A stretch of 64,000 nt of DNA from an uncultured Collinsella sp. GTDB taxonomy: Bacteria; Actinomycetota; Coriobacteriia; Coriobacteriales; Coriobacteriaceae. The position numbers and the translations under genes are program-made. The stretch spans positions 36,635 through 100,634 of the forward strand of contig CABUDS010000004.1 in the NCBI GenBank assembly GCA_902490405.1. The letters run 5' to 3'. Positions 7,703 to 17,014 of this stretch are shown here, piece after piece. A model generated the notes under the pieces. It searched no databases, was not told the origin of the DNA, and was given only the letters and a program-made list of their open reading frames with translations. Position 1 is the stretch's first letter. Each line of letters starts with the position of its first letter.

Positions 7703-9733
7703 GTGGCAAACGAAAACGATTACGATGGCGGCGAGATTAAGATTCTCGAAGGTCTCGAGGCCGTTCGTAAGCGCCCGGGCATGTACATTGGCTCGACGAG
7801 CGCCAGCGGTCTTCATCACCTGGTGTGGGAGATCGTTGACAACTCCGTCGACGAGGCCATGGCCGGTTTCTGCACCGAGATTCAGGTGACGGTCCACGCC
7901 GACAACTCCATCACGGTCGTCGACAACGGGCGCGGCATCCCCGTCGACGAGCATCCTATCAAAAAGATCCCGACGCTCGAGGTCGTCATGACGATCCTGC
8001 ACGCCGGCGGTAAGTTCGATAACTCGGCCTACAAGGTCTCGGGCGGTCTTCACGGCGTGGGCATCTCCGTCGTCAACGCCCTGTCCAAGCGCGTGGTCGT
8101 ACAGGTATGCCGCGACGGCAACATCTACGAGATGGAGTTCTCGCGCGGCAAGACCGTCAAGAAGATGGAAGTCGTGGGCACTTCGGAGACGACGGGTACC
8201 ACTGTCAGCTTCTGGCCCGACGACGAGATCTTCGAGACCTGCATCTACGATTTCGACACGCTGCACAACCGTCTGCAGGAGACGGCATTCCTCAACAAGA
8301 ACCTCAAGATCGTGCTGACCGACGAGCGCGAGGCGACTCCCCATGTGGAGGAGTTTTGCTATGCCGGCGGCATCATCGACTTCGTCAAGTTCCTCAATGA
8401 GGGCAAGGATGTCCCCGAGGCCTTTAAGGAGCCCATCTATATTGAGGGCAAATCGGATCCGGATGCGCCCGTGACCAAGATGGGCGAGGTCGAGGTGTCC
8501 TTGCAGTGGAATAGCGGCTACGGCGAGAACGTCATGTCGTTCGCCAACGACATCTACACCCCCGAGGGCGGCATGCACCTCGAGGGCTTCCGCACCGCGC
8601 TCACCCGCGTGATTAACGATTACGCTCGCAAGCAGAACCTGCTCAAGGAAAAAGACGCCAACCTGACCGGCGACGATGTGCGCGAGGGCCTATCGGCCGT
8701 TATCTCGGTCAAACTGCCCGATCCGCAGTTTGAGGGCCAGACCAAGGCCAAGCTCGGCAGCTCCTATATGCGCGCGCTGACGCTCAAGATCGTGACCGAC
8801 GGCCTTACCGATTACCTCGAGGAGCATCCCAAGCCCGCTCGTGAGATCGTCAAGAAGGCGCAACAGGCCTGCAAGGCGCGCAACGCCGCCCGCAAGGCGC
8901 GCGAGGCGACCCGCCGCAAGAGCCTGCTCGAGACGGCGTCCCTGCCCGGTAAGCTCGCTGACTGCTCGGTGCGCGATGCCGAGCTGACCGAGCTCTTTAT
9001 CGTAGAGGGCGACTCGGCAGGCGGTTCGGCCAAGGACGGCCGTCGCCGAGACATCCAGGCGATTCTGCCCCTGCGCGGCAAGATTCTGAACGTCGAGCGC
9101 GTTGGTGACCATCGCGCGTTCTCGAGTGACACCATCCAGTCGCTGATTACCGCGATCGGCTGCGGCGTCACGACGAGTGCCGGCGACGGCGGCGACTTCG
9201 ACATTAGCAAGGCGCGTTACCACAAGATCATCATCATGACCGATGCAGACGTCGACGGTGCGCATATCCGCATCCTGCTGCTGACGTTCTTCTACAAGTA
9301 CATGCGTCCGCTGATTGACGCCGGCTACGTGTACGTCGCGTGCCCGCCTATCTTTGGCATCAAGGTGCGCAACAAGATCCACTACGTGTATCCCAACGGC
9401 CGCCAGCCCGAAGACGAGATCCTGCGCGACACCATCCAGGGTCTGGGCCTGAACCCCGACGACAACGACGAGGACGGCAAGGCCAAGGACGGCAAGATCA
9501 CCAAGAAGCGCAAGGGCTATACCGTCCAGCGCTACAAGGGCCTGGGCGAGATGGACCCCAAGCAGCTTGCCTCGACGACGATGGACCCCAAGACCCGCAT
9601 CCTGCAGCGCGTGTCGATCGAGGACGCCGTGGTGGCAGACCGCGCCGTGCGCGAGCTGATGGGTTCCGAGGTCGGCTATCGCCGCGAGTACATCGAGAAG
9701 CACGCGCATGACGCACGCTTCCTTGACGCTTAA
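7703..9733 (+). CDS. gyrB: DNA gyrase subunit B
   Basis: ATPase subunit of gyrase, which introduces negative supercoils. The 676-residue product has the GHKL ATPase domain with EIVDNSVDEAMAGFC and DNGRGIPVD, the GGLHGVGISVVNALS loop, and the TOPRIM domain with EGDSAGGSAKDGRRRDIQA and the metal-binding DADVDGAHIR. The C-terminus has the family-typical QRYKGLGEMDPKQL. The GTG start at 7703 is preceded by GAAGGAGG. gyrA follows after 11 bases, so the two subunits are co-transcribed. Confidence 0.97.
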   Translation: MANENDYDGGEIKILEGLEAVRKRPGMYIGSTSASGLHHLVWEIVDNSVDEAMAGFCTEIQVTVHADNSITVVDNGRGIPVDEHPIKKIPTLEVVMTILHAGGKFDNSAYKVSGGLHGVGISVVNALSKRVVVQVCRDGNIYEMEFSRGKTVKKMEVVGTSETTGTTVSFWPDDEIFETCIYDFDTLHNRLQETAFLNKNLKIVLTDEREATPHVEEFCYAGGIIDFVKFLNEGKDVPEAFKEPIYIEGKSDPDAPVTKMGEVEVSLQWNSGYGENVMSFANDIYTPEGGMHLEGFRTALTRVINDYARKQNLLKEKDANLTGDDVREGLSAVISVKLPDPQFEGQTKAKLGSSYMRALTLKIVTDGLTDYLEEHPKPAREIVKKAQQACKARNAARKAREATRRKSLLETASLPGKLADCSVRDAELTELFIVEGDSAGGSAKDGRRRDIQAILPLRGKILNVERVGDHRAFSSDTIQSLITAIGCGVTTSAGDGGDFDISKARYHKIIIMTDADVDGAHIRILLLTFFYKYMRPLIDAGYVYVACPPIFGIKVRNKIHYVYPNGRQPEDEILRDTIQGLGLNPDDNDEDGKAKDGKITKKRKGYTVQRYKGLGEMDPKQLASTTMDPKTRILQRVSIEDAVVADRAVRELMGSEVGYRREYIEKHAHDARFLDA

Positions 9734-9744
9734 GAGGAGGTAAC

Positions 9745-12483
9745 GTGGCAGACGATATCAACAATAACGAGGGCATGGGCGAGGCCGGCGACGCCGGCAT
9801 GCCCGACGATCTGAGGCGCCTGCTTGCCCGTGCTGAGCAGGGCGAGGACGGCGATCCGGACGCCTATAACCCCGATGCCGATGATGACGAGGAAGAGGAC
9901 GACGGTGAGCTCGAGGAGAGCTTTGGCGAAGTCGATCGTGGCGCCTCGGCCGGCGAGGATATCAACGGCGGCCAGCTCCAGATTTCGGAGTTTGGCCGCG
10001 AGATGAAGCAGTCGTTTATCGAGTATTCGATGTCGGTCATCACGGCGCGCGCCCTGCCGGACGTGCGCGACGGCTTAAAGCCGGTGCACCGCCGCATCCT
10101 GTACGCGATGAACGAGAGCGGCATCTACCCCAACCGCCCGCACAAGAAGTCGGCCTGGACGGTCGGCGAAGTTATCGGTAAGTACCACCCGCATGGCGAC
10201 TTCGCGGTCTATGAGGCCATGGTCCGCCTGGCGCAGTGGTTCTCCATGCGCACGCCGCTCATCGACGGTCACGGCAACTTCGGCAACATCGACGGCGACG
10301 GCGCGGCAGCCATGCGTTACACCGAGAGCCGCCTGGCCAAGCCCGCCATGGAACTGCTGCGTGACCTGCAGAAGGATACCGTCGACTGGCAGCCCAACTA
10401 CGACGAATCGCTCGCCGAGCCCGTGGCGCTGCCCGCGCGCTTCCCCAACCTGCTGGTCAACGGCAGCCAGGGCATCGCCGTCGGCATGGCCACCAATATC
10501 GCCCCGCATAACCTCACCGAGGCGATCGAGGCAACCTGCTACCTGATCGACAACCCCGACGCCACCGTCGACGAGCTCATGCAGATCATGCCCGGTCCGG
10601 ACTTCCCCACCGGCGCCATCATCATGGGCAGCGCCGGCATTAAGCAGAGCTACGAGACCGGCCGCGGCTCCATTACCGTGCGCGCCAAGGCCCACGTGGA
10701 ATCCACCAAGACCGGCCGCAACCGCCTGGTCTTTACCGAGATTCCCTACATGGTCAACAAGGGCACCCTGCAGGAGAAGATCGCCCAGCTCGTCAACGAC
10801 AAGCGCATCGAGGGCATCTCGGACATGCGCGATGAGTCCAACCAGAAGGGCATCCGTCTGGTCATCGAGCTCAAGAAGGGCGTCATTCCGCAGGTCGTGC
10901 TCAACAACCTGTATAAGTACACCTCGCTGCAGACGACCTTTGGCGCCAACAACCTGGCGCTCGTCAACGGCGTTCCCAAATGCCTGAGCCTGCGCGAGAT
11001 GCTGCAGCACTACATCGATCACCAGGTCGACGTCGTCACCCGCCGCACCCGCTTCGACCTTAAGAAGGCCCAGGCCCGCGCGCATATCCTCGAGGGCTAC
11101 CTGATGGCTCTCGACCATATTGACGAGGTCATCAGCATCATCCGTTCCTCGCAGACCGATTCCGAGGCCAGCAGCCGCCTGATCGAGCGCTTTGGCTTTA
11201 CGCCCGAGCAGACCACAGCCATCCTCGAGATGAAGCTGCGCCGCCTGACCGGCCTGGAGCGCGACAAGATTCAGGAAGAGCTGGACGGCCTGCGCCGCGC
11301 CATCGCCTACTACGAGGACCTGCTGGCGCACGAGGAGAAGATCCTGGGCGTCATTAAGGAGGAGATGCGCGAGATCTCCAAGAAGTTCGGCGATAAGCGC
11401 CGCACCGAGATCAGCCAGGTCGAGAAGGACCTGGACGTCGAGGACCTCATTGCCGACGAGGACATGGTCGTGACCATCACCCACACCGGCTATGTCAAGC
11501 GCATCCCGGTGGCCGCCTACCGCGCCCAGAAGCGCGGCGGCAAGGGCGTGTCGGGCGTCAACCTCAAAGAGGACGATGTCATCGACGAGATGTTCATCGC
11601 GTCCACGCACGAGTATGTGCTGTTCTTCTCGAGCAAGGGCAAGGTCTATCGCCTGAAGGTGCACGAGCTGCCGGTGGGTACGCGCCAGGCGCGCGGTACC
11701 GCGATCGTCAACCTGCTGCCCTTCGAGGAGGGCGAGAAGATCGCGAGCGTCATCAGCTGCCGCGAGTTCCCTGCCGACGAGTATCTGATGTTTGCCACCA
11801 AGAGCGGCATGGTCAAGAAGACCGTGATGAGCGCATACGACCGCAGCCGCCGCGACGGCCTGATCGCTATCAACCTGCGTGACGACGACGCGCTGCTGAA
11901 CGTGCGCCGCGTGCGCGAGGGCGACAAGATTATCCTAGCCACCACCGCGGGCAAGGCAATCATGTTCTCCGAGGAGCAGGTGCGCGCCACCGGCCGCGAC
12001 ACCAGCGGCGTTCGCGGTATCGGCATGAAGGACGGCGTGAGCGTTCTGGGCATGGAAGTCACTAACGGCAACGGCGATCTGTTCGTCATCACCGAGCGCG
12101 GCTACGGCAAACGCACGCCGGTCGCGGACTACCCGGAGCAGAATCGCGGCGGCCAGGGCGTCTACACCATCCAAATGACCGAGCGTAAGGGTAACCTCGC
12201 GGCCATGAAGACGGTGGGCCCGCAGCACGAGCTGTTCATCGTGACGGAGGGCGCGACGGTCATTCGCGTCAAGACCGACGAGATCAGCCAGACCGGCCGC
12301 GCCACCCAGGGCGTCAAGATGATGACCGTCGACGACAACGACCGCATCTGCGCCGTAGCCCGCATGACGGCCGCCAAGGAGAAGCCCGAAGGCGAAGGCG
12401 CCGAGGCCGCAACCGACGCCGAAGAGGCCCCAGTCGACCTAGGCGACGGCAACGACATGCCAGAGGATCTCCTAGACGAGTAA
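9745..12483 (+). CDS. gyrA: DNA gyrase subunit A
   Basis: DNA cleavage and rejoining subunit of gyrase, 912 residues. The core begins near residue 80 (EMKQSFIEYSMSVITARALP), preceded by an unusually long acidic N-terminus (runs such as DADDDEEEDDGELEE). The catalytic tyrosine is Tyr192 in AAAMRYTESRLAK. The quinolone-resistance region reads HPHGDFAVYEAMVR: residue 153, aligned with E. coli Ser83, is Phe and residue 157, aligned with Asp87, is Glu. The C-terminal beta-pinwheel repeats (for example QKRGGKGVSGVN) are present, followed by an acidic tail. The GTG start follows AGAGGAGG. Confidence 0.97.
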   Translation: MADDINNNEGMGEAGDAGMPDDLRRLLARAEQGEDGDPDAYNPDADDDEEEDDGELEESFGEVDRGASAGEDINGGQLQISEFGREMKQSFIEYSMSVITARALPDVRDGLKPVHRRILYAMNESGIYPNRPHKKSAWTVGEVIGKYHPHGDFAVYEAMVRLAQWFSMRTPLIDGHGNFGNIDGDGAAAMRYTESRLAKPAMELLRDLQKDTVDWQPNYDESLAEPVALPARFPNLLVNGSQGIAVGMATNIAPHNLTEAIEATCYLIDNPDATVDELMQIMPGPDFPTGAIIMGSAGIKQSYETGRGSITVRAKAHVESTKTGRNRLVFTEIPYMVNKGTLQEKIAQLVNDKRIEGISDMRDESNQKGIRLVIELKKGVIPQVVLNNLYKYTSLQTTFGANNLALVNGVPKCLSLREMLQHYIDHQVDVVTRRTRFDLKKAQARAHILEGYLMALDHIDEVISIIRSSQTDSEASSRLIERFGFTPEQTTAILEMKLRRLTGLERDKIQEELDGLRRAIAYYEDLLAHEEKILGVIKEEMREISKKFGDKRRTEISQVEKDLDVEDLIADEDMVVTITHTGYVKRIPVAAYRAQKRGGKGVSGVNLKEDDVIDEMFIASTHEYVLFFSSKGKVYRLKVHELPVGTRQARGTAIVNLLPFEEGEKIASVISCREFPADEYLMFATKSGMVKKTVMSAYDRSRRDGLIAINLRDDDALLNVRRVREGDKIILATTAGKAIMFSEEQVRATGRDTSGVRGIGMKDGVSVLGMEVTNGNGDLFVITERGYGKRTPVADYPEQNRGGQGVYTIQMTERKGNLAAMKTVGPQHELFIVTEGATVIRVKTDEISQTGRATQGVKMMTVDDNDRICAVARMTAAKEKPEGEGAEAATDAEEAPVDLGDGNDMPEDLLDE

Positions 12484-12523
12484 GAGGCCCTAGCTGGTAG
12501 AAAATATCAGACCCCATATATCG

Positions 12524-12557
12524 GCGGTCGGCGCACCTGCGCGCCGACCGCTTTTTT
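12524..12557 (+). terminator. Rho-independent terminator after gyrA
   Basis: An 11-bp perfect GC-rich stem (GCGGTCGGCGC / GCGCCGACCGC) with a six-base loop is followed by TTTTTT. It ends the gyrBA transcript. Its T-run is also the outermost part of the long palindrome that starts at 12552. Confidence 0.92.
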
Positions 12558-12737
12558 GAAAACCTTGGGACCCCATGGTCGCCGGGCTGACGAGATGGTT
12601 TTGGTTTGTCGCGAGTTCCGCACGCAAAGAAGGCCACTTAATGTGGCCTTCGTCTTGCGCAGGACTGTCCGAGCAGCAAACCAAAACCATCTCGTCAGCC
12701 CGGCGACCACCCCTCCCAAAGATTTTCAAAAAAGTTG
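12552..12737. repeat. Very long nested palindrome between gyrA and the tRNA cluster
   Basis: The arms 12576-12608 and 12677-12709 are perfect 33-base inverted repeats. Outside them the sequence still mirrors imperfectly (TTTTTTGAAAA near 12552 against TTTTCAAAAAA near 12725). Inside, a second hairpin (GAAGGCCAC / GTGGCCTTC, 12629-12651) sits at the centre. No open reading frame of note lies within. The right edge touches the -35 box of the tRNA promoter. Origin could be a non-autonomous mobile element or a structured RNA. Confidence 0.85.
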
Positions 12738-12767
12738 TTGACGTGCGCGTAACGACTCGTCTAATAT
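12738..12767 (+). promoter_or_regulatory. Promoter of the tRNA-Ile/Ala/Ile cluster
   Basis: TTGACG at 12738-12743 and TAATAT at 12762-12767, 18 bases apart, match a housekeeping promoter closely. The first tRNA begins 14 bases after the -10 box, as expected for a stable-RNA gene. Confidence 0.75.
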
Positions 12768-12781
12768 ATCCCTTGCGCGAT

Positions 12782-12858
12782 GGACCTGTAGCTCAGTTGG
12801 TTAGAGCGTCCGGCTGATAACCGGGAGGTCACAAGTTCGAATCTTGTCAGGTCCACCA
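12782..12858 (+). tRNA. tRNA-Ile (anticodon GAT)
   Basis: A 77-base cloverleaf with acceptor GGACCTG / CAGGTCC, anticodon loop CTGATAA, T-loop TTCGAAT and encoded CCA. The first and third tRNA of this cluster are identical in sequence. No 16S or 23S rRNA gene lies next to them. Confidence 0.96.
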
Positions 12859-12869
12859 CTTTCTTTCGC

Positions 12870-12914
12870 AATAAACACCCCAGCGAGAGCCGAGTCGCCG
12901 CTGGGGTGTTTATT
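12870..12914 (+). terminator. Strong hairpin between tRNA-Ile and tRNA-Ala
   Basis: A perfect 16-bp stem (AATAAACACCCCAGCG and its complement at 12899-12914) with a 13-base loop. It resembles a terminator but has only a short T-rich tail within the stem. Its position within the tRNA cluster is odd: it may be a processing element, or the second and third tRNAs may depend on read-through. Confidence 0.6.
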
Positions 12915-12925
12915 ACTGTCTCCGT

Positions 12926-13001
12926 GGGGGTTTAGCTCAGCTGGGAGAGCGCGGGCTTTGCAAGCCTGAGGTCAGGGGTTCGATCCCCCTAACCTCCACC
13001 A
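12926..13001 (+). tRNA. tRNA-Ala (anticodon TGC)
   Basis: A 76-base cloverleaf with acceptor GGGGGTT / AACCTCC, anticodon loop CTTTGCAAG, T-arm GGGGTTCGATCCCC and encoded CCA. It lies between the two identical tRNA-Ile genes, only 4 bases before the second. Confidence 0.96.
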
Positions 13002-13005
13002 TGAT

Positions 13006-13082
13006 GGACCTGTAGCTCAGTTGGTTAGAGCGTCCGGCTGATAACCGGGAGGTCACAAGTTCGAATCTTGTCAGGTCCACCA
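13006..13082 (+). tRNA. tRNA-Ile (anticodon GAT), second identical copy
   Basis: Identical over its 77 bases to the tRNA at 12782-12858, again with encoded CCA. It starts 4 bases after tRNA-Ala and ends at a terminator. Confidence 0.96.
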
Positions 13083-13096
13083 TCAAAACTGTGAAG

Positions 13097-13126
13097 AGCC
13101 TCGAGGGTTTCCTCGGGGCTTTTTTC
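13097..13126 (+). terminator. Terminator of the tRNA cluster
   Basis: A 10-bp stem AGCCTCGAGG / CCTCGGGGCT (one G-T pair) followed by TTTTTTCTT. Confidence 0.88.
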
Positions 13127-13136
13127 TTACCTGCTG

Positions 13137-13173
13137 GAGTAGTCAAAAGAGCCCCGTCCCAAAAAGACTACTT
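13137..13173. repeat. Short inverted-repeat element with GCCCCGTCCCA core, copy 1
   Basis: Arms AGTAGTC (13138-13144) and GACTACT (13166-13172) flank AAAAGAGCCCCGTCCCAAAA. A related copy lies at 46970-47006 with the same core and similar arms. Confidence 0.5.
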
Positions 13174-13264
13174 TGATTTTGTGTGCTGTGCGAAAGTTTG
13201 GGTAGTATAGCTATTCAATGCGGCGGGCTGCCGCGTGTTAACCGCTACGTACCGGAGGTGTTCC

Positions 13265-13765
13265 ATGGTTCGTGTCGACATAGAGACCATCGTCATGGCC
13301 GCCGGTCCCGTGCCATCGCTTATCGTGCTTCGCGAGCGCTGCAGCAAATCGGACTCGCCCGCGCCGCTGCGTTCCCTTTCCATTCAGACTGGTTCGTTTG
13401 AAGCTGCTGCCATCAGCCGCGGCATCGATAGCGGTCGCGCCGAGCGCCCGATTACCCATGACCTGTTGCTCGATACCGTTGACGCCTTGGGCGCCAAACT
13501 CGAGCGCATCGAGATCGTTCGCGCCGAGCTGCCGGTGTTTTACGCGACGATTGTCGTACTGGCCGATGGTGACGAGCGCAAGATCGATGCCCGCCCCAGC
13601 GATGCCATCGCCCTTGCCGTGCGCAGCAATGCTCCCATGTTTGTGGAGGACGACATCATGAATCGCCTGGGCACTGTTTCCACCCACGCCGAGGAAGTCG
13701 ACGACGAGCAGGAGTTCGAGAAGTTCGACGAGTTCGTCCATACGCTCTCCCCCGATGACTTCTAA
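13265..13765 (+). CDS. Bifunctional nuclease family protein (DUF151)
   Basis: The 166-residue product matches the BFN/DUF151 family: MVRVDIETIVM at the start, a conserved core IVVLADGDERKIDARPSDAIALAVRSNAPMFVEDDIM, and an acidic C-terminal tail (EEVDDEQEFEKFDEF). Members have been described with DNase and RNase activity; the physiological role in bacteria is poorly known. The ATG at 13265 is preferred over an upstream in-frame start because GGAGGTG lies 5-6 bases before it. The next gene follows without a gap. Confidence 0.82.
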   Translation: MVRVDIETIVMAAGPVPSLIVLRERCSKSDSPAPLRSLSIQTGSFEAAAISRGIDSGRAERPITHDLLLDTVDALGAKLERIEIVRAELPVFYATIVVLADGDERKIDARPSDAIALAVRSNAPMFVEDDIMNRLGTVSTHAEEVDDEQEFEKFDEFVHTLSPDDF

Positions 13766-13795
13766 ATGTCTGGCACGCGAGCGGAGAGGTCGCTG

Positions 13796-14152
13796 ATGGG
13801 TACCCGCGTATCGGCTGAAGCGGCGGCCATTGCGCGCGAGGCCCAGATGCGCTCGGAGGCTTCTGAGGCGGCTCGCATTGCCTATGTGACGCAGGCCCGC
13901 ACGCTTCGCGAGCGCCGCGGCTCGTTTATCAAGATGGTTGTCGTCTCCGCCCTTGTCGCGGCAATCTGCTCGCGCCTTCGTGGTACAGTTGGTGCGCTTG
14001 GGTTTTCGATTTCAACAGGCTTGGTAATCTGGGGTGTGGTCGATGCAGTAATGCTGACCAACCAGATCAAGGTACTCGACAAGCGCGCGATGGATATGAT
14101 GCGCGCCCGCGACGCTGCCGCCAAGATTGCTGCCGAGGCACAAGAACTGTAA
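13796..14152 (+). CDS. Small membrane protein of unknown function
   Basis: Not recognised. From the ATG at 13796 the product has 118 residues: a charged, Ala-rich helical N-terminus (about 1-42), two hydrophobic segments (MVVVSALVAAICS and GALGFSISTGLVIWGVVDAVM) and an Ala-rich helical C-terminus. GGAGAGG lies 7 bases before this ATG. A second in-frame ATG at 13766, touching the stop codon of the preceding gene, would add 10 residues and suggests coupling. It probably forms one unit with the nuclease-family gene before it. Confidence 0.65.
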   Translation: MGTRVSAEAAAIAREAQMRSEASEAARIAYVTQARTLRERRGSFIKMVVVSALVAAICSRLRGTVGALGFSISTGLVIWGVVDAVMLTNQIKVLDKRAMDMMRARDAAAKIAAEAQEL

Positions 14153-14182
14153 CGACGCCGGACTCGATGGGAAGGTCTAAAG

Positions 14183-14632
14183 ATGGCACAGGATATGCAG
14201 GACGCCGGTAACGTCTCCGCCGAGCTCGACGCCATGGTGTGTGACCTGATTGGTGCGTTCTTGGACGACCTTGCCGCCGGCGAGAATCCGGGCGTAGTTG
14301 TGGCGATCGAGGACGCTGCTTCCAACCGATATCTGGCGGCGCTCGATGAGGACGGCGAAGAGGCGTGCCTCGAGGCGGCCACCAACTTTATCTCCGAGCA
14401 CAAGATGGGTCTTAAGGACGAGGGCCTGGGCCGCATCGCCCGCTATGCCATCGGCTACACCGGTTGTGTCGAGATTGACGGCGGCTATCACGATGCTCTG
14501 CTCGTGAGCTTCTTCGAAACCACGCTCGAGAGCGGTTTTTCGGCATATGTGCTGTATGAGGGCATGGGCGCCGGCGATGGTTTTATGTGGAGCGACCCTG
14601 AACCTGCAGGTGAGGAAACCCCTCTTATCTAA
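14183..14632 (+). CDS. Conserved-looking acidic protein of unknown function
   Basis: Not recognised. The 149-residue product is acidic and soluble, with no signal peptide or membrane segment. It contains predicted helical (SAELDAMVCDLIGAFLDDLAAG) and strand-rich parts (GVVVAIEDAASNRYLAAL, HDALLVSFFETTLESGFSAYVL). GGGAAGG precedes the start by about 8 bases. It lies 30 bases after the small membrane protein, so it may belong to the same unit, and 117 bases before typA. Codon use matches the neighbours. Confidence 0.65.
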   Translation: MAQDMQDAGNVSAELDAMVCDLIGAFLDDLAAGENPGVVVAIEDAASNRYLAALDEDGEEACLEAATNFISEHKMGLKDEGLGRIARYAIGYTGCVEIDGGYHDALLVSFFETTLESGFSAYVLYEGMGAGDGFMWSDPEPAGEETPLI

Positions 14633-14749
14633 AATCGCTAAAATAAACGAGTTTTCGGTAAAAGGCTCAATATTCCCGCTGAGCGTTGTGTTGCTGGGCG
14701 GGTCGCATACGCGTGCCGTTTGTATATAGATAGAAGATAGGGGAACTAC

Positions 14750-16588
<1,839 letters not shown>

Positions 16589-16616
16589 GCGCTGGGCTTT
16601 ATAGCGTCTAACAAGA

Positions 16617-16651
16617 AAGGGCGTCGACCGCAATGGTCGGCGCCCTTTTTG
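16617..16651 (+). terminator. Rho-independent terminator after typA
   Basis: A 13-bp stem AAGGGCGTCGACC / GGTCGGCGCCCTT (one G-T pair) followed by TTTTT. Confidence 0.92.
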
Positions 16652-17014
16652 GTGCAAGGGGGACAGGTTCGCCTACACCACGGTGGGGGCGGCTATCCCC
16701 TCCGATCGGCTTTCTGGTCAAAGGTAAGTTGTTTAAATATATACATAATTTCACTGAATATAGCCGGTATGATACAAAACTGTTAACAGGTAAATATCAA
16801 CTGGTATTAAATTAAAAGACCTCTTTACCTGCGGTTTACATGACTGGTATCTATATTGTATGTTATGCATTGTGGCATAGACGAACCGTCTTAGAAGTTG
16901 CTCCCCAGTGGGTTCTTGCAATGCGCTAGGTAGGTTCTCGTTGATGTTGGGGTTTGTGTTCGGTCCGACGATTCGCCGTATTCCACAACGTGTTGTAGGA
17001 ATTAGGGGACAACT
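16652..17014. other. Long AT-rich intergenic region upstream of the surface-protein locus
   Basis: About 360 bp without a convincing gene. It opens with GGTGCAAGGGGGACAGGTTCG, a relative of the GGGACAG hairpin family. From about 16730 to 16860 it is markedly AT-rich compared with the rest of the window, with a possible hairpin CAGGTAAA / TTTACCTG (about 16788-16836). It probably holds the promoter of the three surface-protein genes, but no clear -35/-10 pair could be assigned. Confidence 0.5.

Noticed and set aside
12776..13090. rRNA operon around tRNA-Ile/tRNA-Ala
   Set aside because: No 16S, 23S or 5S sequence is present; the flanks are a palindrome and a nuclease-family gene.
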